From the NCBI GenBank assembly GCA_002005505.1, contig KV908339.1, forward strand, positions 1,259,028 to 1,289,027: 30,000 bases of DNA, read 5' to 3'. This DNA comes from Botryococcus braunii (lineage: Eukaryota; Chlorophyta; Trebouxiophyceae). This document shows, piece by piece, positions 1 through 30,000 of this stretch. A model generated the notes under the pieces. It worked only from the letters and a program-made list of their open reading frames with translations. It was not told the DNA's origin and made no database searches. The translations under genes and the position numbers were made by a program. Every line of letters starts with the position of its first letter. The first letter of the stretch is position 1.

Positions 1-1
1 G

Positions 2-757
2 GTTCTTGATGACCCTGCTCGCTCGGATCGCGACCGTGCTGTGCTCCAATCTCTTACACAGCCGGGAGCGTCTGATTGGCTGCTGGCTCTCCCAGTTCCC
101 CATTTGCAGCAAACCATGCCCCCAGAGTCGTTCCGCTGCCGCCTTCAATACCAGCTCTTGATCCCCATTTTCCACCCTGGCTCCCAATGCCCGTGCTGCT
201 TGAGGGAGTTGGATGTCTGGGGCGACCACGCGGTCCACTGCACCTCAGGGGGGGATGTTGCCATTGTCGGCCGACATTACTCCGTTCGTAACGGCCTGGA
301 CGCTGTCCTTACCTCAGCTCGTCAGCGGGTCACCCGGGAACCCGCCTTTCCCACCCCTGTCCCTGGCCAGGAGCGCCGTCGCGCAGACCTCCGCCTCCAT
401 GCGTGGGAGGAGGGGCGTGACCTTTATATCGACATCGTTGGCTCTTCCCCACTCACAGTTGCCAACTTGCTGCACTTCGTGCCGGGTGGGGCCGCCGCGC
501 GCGCTGCCCAAGACAAGCAGACCCGCTATGCTGTCTTGTTGTCGCGTCAGCAGCCGCCTGTGGCTTTCCAAGCCTTCGCTTTTGAAACATTGGGAGGGTT
601 GCATGCTGATGCGCTGGCCTTGTTGCAGAGGCTCCAGGGGCTTTTGAACCAAGCCATCATTGCTCAAGAAGATGTGGAGGGATATTTTGTCATTCGTCGG
701 GTCAGTTTCATCATTGCGGCGGCTGTGGGTCGCCAGCTGGCCGCTCGCCGGGTGTGA
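2..757 (+). CDS. Non-LTR retrotransposon polyprotein, C-terminal part (zinc knuckle and restriction-like endonuclease), partial at left edge
   Basis: The frame is open from base 2 to the TGA at 755-757, so the 5' part (including any reverse transcriptase) lies outside the window. The fragment has a C-x2-C-x9-H-x3-C zinc-knuckle pattern (CPCC to HAVHC, bases about 227-283). About 60 residues later comes R-R-A-D-L with a following D-I-V strand, which fits the PD-(D/E)XK-like restriction-like endonuclease (RLE) that follows the knuckle in R2/CRE/NeSL-type elements. The 'GASDWL-ALP' lead-in also resembles the region after reverse transcriptase in algal elements. In such elements this part nicks the target for target-primed reverse transcription. 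Reading is intact with no stops. An alternative is a host gene domesticated from such an element. No target-site duplication or 3' tail could be defined. Confidence 0.75.
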   Translation, partial: VLDDPARSDRDRAVLQSLTQPGASDWLLALPVPHLQQTMPPESFRCRLQYQLLIPIFHPGSQCPCCLRELDVWGDHAVHCTSGGDVAIVGRHYSVRNGLDAVLTSARQRVTREPAFPTPVPGQERRRADLRLHAWEEGRDLYIDIVGSSPLTVANLLHFVPGGAAARAAQDKQTRYAVLLSRQQPPVAFQAFAFETLGGLHADALALLQRLQGLLNQAIIAQEDVEGYFVIRRVSFIIAAAVGRQLAARRV

Positions 758-2321
758 CTCATAGCTTGACACATTGGGGGTTTGGGTCCCTGAACATTGG
801 GCTGGTCTTTTTTACTCCACTCTTGTAAAAGAACAAGATTACATCTGCCCAGCCACTAGACACTGATAAGATGGAGCAGATCCCACAGTGACTGAGAGAT
901 TGAAACGAAATACAACCATGCATTTGACAAAGCGAACCACAGCTCGAAGATCCTCCTGCCAGAGAAAGCGTCTGAAAGAGCCAGTGCACGATGCAAACCT
1001 GTGGCAGAAAAATTGATGCCCAAGATCCAATCCAAGAAGCACAAATGTAAAGTGGTGCTCATCACCCATTACCCGCGCGAAACATGGCACAGCGGCAGAG
1101 GTGGCAGGGGTTTTGAATCCCCTGGCGGCGTCAATTCAAAATTGAAAGGCCACCCGCAATTGTGTGGCAGAGATGCGAAAACACGAAAGGCCCTGCCGCG
1201 ACACATGGGCGGGGCAACGAGAACAGGAGCTGCGCATGCTCAGCAGGTGCTCAAGTCATGCCACGGATGCAACACTCGGGAGCGAAGCAGCTTTATGAAG
1301 TGTAACCTCGGGGACTAACGAGGTCAGTAGGGTGCATACACGGGCATCAAGACCTGACACATTTCTGATGACTCAAATCCCATTTACAAGCGTCCGCAGA
1401 AACCCGTGCGTGCTACGCTGCCATAGAAGCCGCCGTCGACAAAAGTTGGCTTGAAGCACGTGCACCTCTCCGGACTATGAGCCGTAGTCTTGCTGTCAGC
1501 GTTTTCCACAATATGAATACGACGCAAACCGGGACATGCTGATGGTTTATCCCGACGGTAAGGACATTAAAATTGGCCCACCTGGGCTGCAGCTCCCTCT
1601 TGAACACTCAGTAATCTGTACGAGACAAAAACGCAGATCCTTCGGTTACTAAGGTTCATGACCAAAACAAAGGTGGAATCGTACAGCCTCGTCTCACTTA
1701 ATTTCAGTTCGGGTATGCAGTCGGGTTTGTGAGGTGCATGGCCGGATTTCTTGTAGCATAAAAGTCTGAGCACCCAGTCTGTACAATCTGAGATTTTGAC
1801 GGGAAAGCTATCATCGGTGGAAGCAACGTCTGCAGCTTCGCAGATCCTGCCTTCATTGCTCTTAAACTATCTTAAAGAAGAGTTGTTAGTGGCCTGGCCC
1901 TAATTCACCCTCAAGTCCTGTAACAGCACTCTCCCCTAAGCCCAGCCGCAAGGCCGAACGCACACCCAACGTTCACCATAGGTGGAGTTTCCTCCCAGTG
2001 AAATCCTCGACTAACACCGACTTCTTCCCTATTCCCGTGTCCACAGAGTGACTTTCGCATATACCTGCACATCTGTCAATGAGGTCAAGGGCCTGGCCAA
2101 GCTGGGATAGTTACATCTAAACCGAGCAACTGTAAAAGGGACTCTCACAAAATTGTCCCAGCAACCGGTATGCCTGTTGAATATCAACTGCAAACAACGC
2201 AAACTTGCTGACAGTTTAAATCTCTGCTAAGAGTAGGGACCACTATATCCCCAAAGTATCATTACAGCAAATCAGTGTGTGCCGTAAGTTGGGCTTTCCA
2301 AGGACCCAGATCCAGGATGGA

Positions 2322-2741
2322 GCTGGGTATGCAATTTTTCTGCAAAGAATCATCTACTGCCATTTACGAAACTCAGCCTGATGTTCGGGGCCAAATGCTT
2401 TGTTAGAGCTCTATAAACCACGCAAAGCACACAGACCAACACCGCTTGACAGCATTGCATGTGGAGACAGCATGTCCACCTGTTTCAGGATGGCCCTCCT
2501 TCAAAAACTTGGAGATGCTACTAACTTTTGCTGGGTATGCAATTTTTCTGCAAAGAATCATCTGCTGCCATTTACGAAACTCAGCCTGATGTTCGGGGCC
2601 AAATGCTTTGTCAGAGCTCTATAAACCACGCAAAGCACACAGACCAACACTGCTTGACAGCATTGCATGTGGAGACAGCATGTCCACCTGTTTCAGGATG
2701 GCCCTCCTTCAAAAACTTGGAGATGCTACTAACTTTTGCTG
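2322..2741. repeat. Two-copy 208-bp tandem duplication
   Basis: The block beginning GCTGGGTATGCAATTTTTC at 2322 starts again at 2530 and the first bases of a third copy (GCTGG) appear at 2738. The two full copies differ at only about three positions, all C/T or A/G, so the duplication is recent. No coding content is evident. Confidence 0.9.
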
Positions 2742-3106
2742 GTAGAGCTAGGCTTCCCAACAAAATCAATATATAATGAAGTACAACATGATGTATTCTA
2801 CAAAATTTCAGAAATCACTTCCTCCTCTGCTTGCCAAAAATCACACATCCAGGCACAAGTACAGGCTTACACCCTTGATCCCTATCACAAACATGCATCT
2901 AGCCGAAGTCGCTCAAGTAACTATTGTAACATGCGTGACCCTCACACAGAGACCAACCCACAAATCCCCTTACATCAGGGTACCTGCTGCTATGCAAATG
3001 GTCGAATTGGCATGAGACCCATGCGATGCACACAATCGCAGAACTTGGTAAACTTCACAATCAGAGGTGCACATTCTCCACATTTGTGTGATCAAACACA
3101 AATGTC

Positions 3107-3235
3107 GGGAACCGAACCCAGGGTGCAGACGGACCTTCAACCCCTGAGCCTGCCCCAATGGGGAACCAACCCACGGTGCAGAGGGAGCTTCAAACCCTGA
3201 GACTGCCCCGATTGGGAACCCAACCTCCCGCCCTC
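3107..3235. repeat. 54-bp tandem repeat, a little over two copies
   Basis: GGGAACC starts at 3107, 3161 and 3214, each followed by a diverged copy of a unit containing GGTGCAGA, CTTCAA, CCTGAG and TGCCCC. It lies downstream of the stop codon of the minus-strand Smr gene. Confidence 0.75.
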
Positions 3236-3448
3236 CTTGGTACTTCAACAAAAACTTGCATCTGGACTTCCACGCCCTTGGCTGTGCTACATCACCAACA
3301 ACGGCGTACGCGTCGTGTTGCAACTTTAAAAACTGAACACACAAGCAGCATTCACAGCTTTAGTCCACGGTATCCCTAGTGTACTCATAGTTTACGAAGT
3401 AGTGGGGAGGCAGGGGCATCAACAAGGTGACAAAGCCAGCGTCTCCAA

Positions 3449-14703
<11,255 letters not shown>

Positions 14704-15218
14704 AGCACGTGGTCAACACATACTATACAGTTATCTTGTTTTGGCAACGCAAACTTTAACGAGTCAGAAAAATTCAAAACAGTGCTCGGAGATCAACGCG
14801 ATCTAACCCGCGTCGAGTCGCTCGCCCACCAACACCTTTTATTATTGATAAAACCAATCCTAAACACAAACTATCATGATTTGACAACGTCGCTCTGTGC
14901 TGCTGCGATACTTATTCTGGTACTTTTCTCGTCCCCCTCCTGCTATCGTGGAGGCTGTACGGACTTGTGGGGCCTCAATAGTCTGTGTACCATCGTATCC
15001 TGGGACTCCCTGACACTTTTTCTCTGAGGATTAGGCTTTAAGGCCCTTGCCGTTCTATAGTAGCAACGAATACAACAACTAACAGTTAGTAATTTTACGA
15101 AGCTAATGCAATACTTCTGCATGATACTATATAAGGGGTACAGAATCTGCAGGGGCAAGTGCAGGGAATATGCCCTGTTTTGTCGACCTTGTTGAAGGAT
15201 TGACGCATTCTAGCTGTC
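14704..15218. promoter_or_regulatory. Divergent intergenic region shared by the Smr-fusion and DUF1997 genes
   Basis: These 515 bases separate the ATG at 14703 (minus) from the ATG at 15219 (plus). They lack microsatellites and are relatively AT-rich. A TATA element is present for the plus gene only. No equally good TATA box was seen for the minus gene. Confidence 0.55.
15127..15136 (+). promoter_or_regulatory. TATA box candidate (CTATATAAGG) for the DUF1997 gene
   Basis: TATATAA at 15128-15134 lies 85 bp upstream of the modelled ATG at 15219. That spacing is suitable for a short 5' UTR. The match to the TATA consensus is exact, but function is inferred from position alone. Confidence 0.5.
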
Positions 15219-21352
<6,134 letters not shown>

Positions 21353-22561
21353 CGGCCTCCTGAGATCCTGACGGGCTCCCACAACATTTGCCTTTCCCGA
21401 CATCCATGTGGGGCTCAGCTACAAGGCTCCTGATTTTAACTGCTGATGCATGCATGCCAGTGTCTCAGAACTCAGGAACAGCGGCACTCCAGAATTGCTG
21501 TGCTGCCAGCACATGGTAGAATGACGCACACCGGACATGGTACAAGAAGCACACAGCACATAGTACAATGAAGCACATCACACAGGACATGCTAGAATGA
21601 CGCACACAGCACATGCTAGAATGACGCACATAGCACAGGGTAGAATGAAGCACACAGTGAGTGTTAAGTTGGAAGGCAAACATGTGGGCAGTGACTTCGA
21701 GAGCCGGATTGTTGAACTTACCAGTTCTGAATTGTTTGTAAACATGGTAAGGAAGTGACCGACCGGTGAAAACTCTACACATTGCAACACAGCTGTGCAG
21801 TTGCCGCAAGCAGAGGGCATTCTGTCTTTTGCAAAGCCCCTCAGTGTTGAGAGCCATTCAAGGCACTACATGCTGGAAGTAAGCACGGCAAGCGTCAAGC
21901 TGCAAGGGTATATACCCCCTTACCTTTAGGGGCCTCCGGGCTTGCAACAGATCGCAACTGCAACGTACATGGTTCCATTTACAAACCTGTGGCTTGGCAG
22001 CCTTTCCCCATAAGAAGACAAGTCGAGCGCTTGCTCAAGCTACCAATTGGCCCTCAAAAAGTCCATAACCCAAATTGCACGGCGGGGGAGAAAGATGAGG
22101 GTAGCCAATTTCCTTGCAGGCTAATGCACATACATATCAGACCTCTGGACATGAGATGCGGGTGTGTGGTTGCCGAGGCTAGGAGCCCCTTGCCCCTTGG
22201 TAAGACCCGGTGACACTCTCCCCTCAGCTCATTACATTTAGCTTTTGATTGGATTTGTAAGAATTCCATCTGGGCGCTCTGTTCAGTGTTCTTCAACGCA
22301 GACTCTGGCTCATCCTCAACTCACAGCCCGGCCTGGAGGCGCCCTTGCATGAAACGAAGAAAGGGCTCTTTGAAGGGAGCCCGTGGTGGGCGTCGAACAT
22401 ATCATTGGCAAGCAGCAGACTCAACTTGCCAAAGATATCCCGTGGATGCAGTTTGGGGTAACAAACTGTTTATCAAGTCAGGCTAAGGAACCAAAGTAAG
22501 CTTGCAACAGTTTACTGCAAGTAATGCCTGCATGAGGTTGTGTCTCCCATTGAAGTGATAA
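21353..22561. other. Convergent spacer between the DUF1997 and DUF1995 gene ends
   Basis: No coding piece was found between the two stop codons. The only structure I see is the minisatellite at 21510-21660. Any 3' UTRs of the two genes must lie here. Confidence 0.5.
21510..21660. repeat. Minisatellite of about six 24-27 bp units
   Basis: Copies of ACATGCTAGAATGACGCACA with variants (GGTACAAGAAGCACA, AGTACAATGAAGCACA) follow one another. It is in the spacer 160 bp past the DUF1997 stop. Confidence 0.75.
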
Positions 22562-26140
<3,579 letters not shown>

Positions 26141-26385
26141 GCCGACTACCCCCTGGCAACCACACTCACTAAAACATCATGACATCCCCAGATATCATAG
26201 CGACATAGAGGTATGCCTTACTTTGAAAAATTAATACTCTTGGAGATTGAAGAAACAGAAAAGTTCCCAATGGTAGGCGCCAGGCGATTGACTCGCATCG
26301 GTTGAAGGCTGCTGCTGTCGTGGACGTCCCCGGGGGCGACAGGGCCGCCTCGTGAGCCACGTGTCGTGATCTCATCATACGAAAG

Positions 26386-26772
<387 letters not shown>

Positions 26773-26813
26773 ACTCCTCTCCAGCTCGCTCGCTCTCCCC
26801 TCCCAGTCTCTTT

Positions 26814-27047
<234 letters not shown>

Positions 27048-27050
27048 CCT

Positions 27051-28637
27051 GTTTGGGGGATGAAAAAACTGCTGCTGAGTGGCAACACAGCATCATCGTT
27101 GCCGGTCCTAGCTGCCGCAGAGCAACGGGGAAAACACTGGGGACTGGGGACAAGAACATGTGGTTCTGCACACTCTACTGTCTCGAACAAGATCTGGATA
27201 CCTTTTCCAGATCCATTTTCAAGAGTTTTAAAACTGATCTGGAGCTGCGCAGGTGTATGCCATGGCCCTAAGGCGATTGCAAAGAGCCATTTGTGGTTCC
27301 AGCCACGTGTCTAAAGCAGTGTTCCAACTAACCCTCTTCTGAAATGCCGATACACATTTCGACCAGTGCCGTCGCAACCAATTAGCGGCAGGACAGGTAT
27401 GCTACGTTGCCCCAGCGCTGCCGGCAGGGGCCCCCCCATGCTACCGTTAGGAACAATCCCTTGGGTACCCCATTCACTAGGCAGTCATAACGTGTGGGAC
27501 AGCAATCCCCCAGAAGGGATTTAAATTTAAGAGTGAAGCCTATTCTAACCGCATACCATAAATCCAATTTCTACAGACATCCATGACCTTCGCAGCTTTA
27601 GCTGCAGGAATCCCTTAGCAATTCCCTTACATCAAAGGCAAAAGTGAAATACATTTGGCCACCTGCTAATCGTCTATTGAGTTGTTGAGCGGGGCTCGGT
27701 CCTTTCGCGGACTGTACATAGACCGCTTCAGGGCGACATCAGGACTCTCTTGCTTCTCATATGTATATCCGCGATGCCTCACTTATCCAAAGGCAGACCA
27801 CACCACTGAAGAGGGCATTCAGTGTAGTCCAAAATACACCAGAATACATCAGTATATTATCATCTTGCGGAGACATTTGCATTCTCCCGTCTTCCACCCG
27901 CAATACCGGTTCCCTCAAGGTAGTTTAGTATGGGCAAAACTTTTAAATATCCGTTCATACTAATCTTCCCCCAGCCATTTTGTTGAGGAGCCCGGCGCTG
28001 TTGTACAATTGTGATCACTGAGGATAGGGAGATAACTCCTAAAATACATCAGCGTCGTGCGATATGTGTCCAAGTTCAAAAGTCAACGAGAAACAACACC
28101 ACTAAACAGTGTGATGGCATTCCACCCTATAGTTTTTTGGTTTTGACCAGCACACAACCGACGTGAAATAAAGCAGTGTCATACTGTACAATAAAGAGTG
28201 AAGCATATCCTAACCGCACACCATGCAGCCTGCAAGCGGGTACGCGGAATCCAGGGGCCAGTGACATGTGTCATACTTGACTTGTAATGGACGCCGTGTC
28301 TTATAACATGTGGAGCTCAAAGTTGTGGAGCTGATTAAATAGCGTTCAGTTGCGTGCATCACCCAGCATTACTTGGGAAAGTGCATAAGTAACAATAACA
28401 AGCGCTAGCGTGCCCCACATGTAAACCCAACATGTAAACCAACGGATGCTAGCCATAGCTAGGTGGCACAGAATTCTGAAGAACAATACATGCGGCTCGT
28501 AAGTGTATATACTGCCTTTTCTTCGCTTAGCGTGCAGAGACATTGTGTTCATGGATACGACTTGTCACCCATTCCTGGCGACTTATGCTTGGTTTAGAAT
28601 AAGGAGTGAAGCCTATCCTGGTTTGTTGGAATGGCTC
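27051..28637. other. Gene-free interval with a dispersed short repeat
   Basis: No supported coding piece was found. A 30-bp element with core AGTGAAGCCTATCCTAACCG is seen at 27530-27559 and 28195-28224, and in shortened form at 28602-28620. The interval is less GC-rich than the gene regions and carries no dinucleotide array. Confidence 0.45.
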
Positions 28638-29435
28638 CTACAGGGCCCGTGGTCTTCCTGCTGGGGTCTTCCCTGATTGGTCTTTTCCCAGCCCCATATT
28701 TAAAGGTAAAAGTGACATAGGAAATCGACACAGACATGTATCCACACGTCTATGGAATAATTTTTCGTTCCGTCCGTCGTATCCGCCTTCGTAGGCCCTG
28801 ACCTCAGACGTGTAGTACCCCACCGCACGTGCCAGCGTGCCCCTTGCGTTGCGGAGGACCCTGCGATCCCAATCCCCTGAGCCATCTTCATTGGCGGCTA
28901 CAGGATGTGCATACAACCCATCAAAAAGCAGCTTTTGTTCCATCAATGATTTGTTTCTCAACCCTTGCATGTGCATGGCAGGGGACATCGCGTACACCAC
29001 CGCCCCGGGCTCACGGTTTGCGACAATCAACAATTCCATCGAAGCTGAGGTACCTACATCAGACACAATCTGCAAAAAAATAATTTTCCTGCTATATGGA
29101 AACCGCATGTCGGTTCTAGGACGCAGCTGTCGTCAAGGCAACAGACTAGGACGGTGCTTTCGCTTGAGTGGATCGTTGGCAAACGCAGGGGAAATTGTAG
29201 CAGCAGAGACTACTGTCAAACGTTGCCCTGGATTAAAGATCTTCGTGTCGCCAATCAGTTCCTTCTACATTCGACGTCGACCAGTGCAGCAGGTGTGACC
29301 TCGATGTGAGATTGCATCACCGGGGTAATGGAAATCGTTTGCAGCGCTTTGAACTTCTTTGAACGCGGTGTCGGGCTGAGATGCTTGGGGTACTGCATAT
29401 CAGCCAGATCATTCCTGCACCTAAAGCTATTAGCG
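28638..29435 (-). CDS. Unrecognised protein, partial model with a frame break
   Basis: Three minus-strand pieces have coding character. The first (about 29435-29257) encodes MQYPKHLSPTPRSKKFKAL and QTISITPVMQSHIEV. The second (29264-29153) encodes ELIGDTKIFNPGQRL. The third (29053 or 29069 to the stop at 28638) encodes MELLIVANREPGAVVYAM, HMQGLRNKSLMEQKLLFDGL and a charged C-terminus. The 29153 donor and 29053 acceptor match in phase. The first and second pieces overlap in different frames near 29262, so there is either a one-base indel, a very short intron, or a pseudogene. The gene's 5' end is not defined and may lie beyond the window. I do not recognise the family. Confidence 0.45.
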
Positions 29436-29595
29436 ACAAAAAGACGAGACATACCCTTTTCGGTTTGTCTGCGATGCTGGACTGGTACAGATTTCAATAA
29501 CTAGGACGTTCGAAAGCCCACAGCTTGTGGAAATAATAATCATCACCGACATAACAATGTCGTGACTCCCAAGCATCAAGAAGCGTAAGCATGCA

Positions 29596-29866
<271 letters not shown>

Positions 29867-30000
29867 TGCAGATCACGGCATGTCGAGAGCATGTTTGTCT
29901 GTGCTTACATAGAAATATGGTGCAGGGTTTGTGCCCAGCAATGATGGGATCCCTCCGGAAATATATCGTGCTACCAGCAACGCATCCGCCTCCTCTTCAC

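Larger units (their letters stand above)
758..3448. other. Gene-free interval between the retrotransposon end and the Smr gene
   Basis: I see no frame here with coding character or splice-compatible domain pieces. The first few hundred bases may be 3' UTR of the retrotransposon. The interval holds a 208-bp tandem duplication (2322-2741) and a 54-bp repeat (3107-3235). It lacks the long dinucleotide arrays found in introns to its right. Confidence 0.5.

Noticed and set aside
1085..1135. tRNA-like stretch with GGGGTTTTGAATCCCC
   Set aside because: The T-arm-like hairpin has a broken B box and there is no matching acceptor stem, D arm or anticodon arm.

Overview
The window is nuclear DNA from a photosynthetic eukaryote, most likely a green alga. 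Genes are split by many GT-AG introns. Two genes encode families known from cyanobacteria and plastid-bearing eukaryotes (DUF1995 and DUF1997). The left edge holds the end of a non-LTR retrotransposon. Introns and spacers are loaded with long (CA)n/(GA)n microsatellites. A prasinophyte-type genome fits, but the species cannot be fixed from the sequence. Most long open frames are simple-repeat artefacts. Genes were found by locating conserved domain pieces and testing whether splice sites and reading phases close between them.

Layout. 1-757: C-terminal end of a non-LTR retrotransposon polyprotein (+), with a zinc knuckle and a restriction-like endonuclease. 758-3448: no gene seen; a recent 208-bp tandem duplication and a 54-bp repeat. 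3449-14703 (-): an 11-exon gene for a protein of about 1126 aa that joins a 2H phosphoesterase (two H-x-T motifs) to CUE, DUF1771 and Smr domains. 14704-15218: short divergent intergenic region with a TATA box. 15219-21352 (+): a seven-exon DUF1997 gene, about 489 aa. 21353-22561: convergent spacer with a minisatellite. 22562-26140 (-): a five-exon DUF1995 gene, 324 aa, with a clean phase-consistent model. 26141-27050: an extreme pyrimidine/purine block directly upstream of it. 28638 to about 29435 (-): pieces of an unrecognised gene with a frame break. 29590-29866: another compound microsatellite.

The most interesting system is the 2H-CUE-DUF1771-Smr fusion. CUE-Smr proteins (yeast Cue2, worm NONU-1, human N4BP2) are the endonucleases of no-go mRNA decay at collided ribosomes. 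Human N4BP2 also carries a polynucleotide kinase domain. Here the extra domain is instead a 2H phosphoesterase, a fold that opens 2',3'-cyclic phosphates. This suggests, as inference only, one protein that cuts stalled mRNA and processes the RNA end it makes. The other two genes are probably plastid proteins with no evident link to it.
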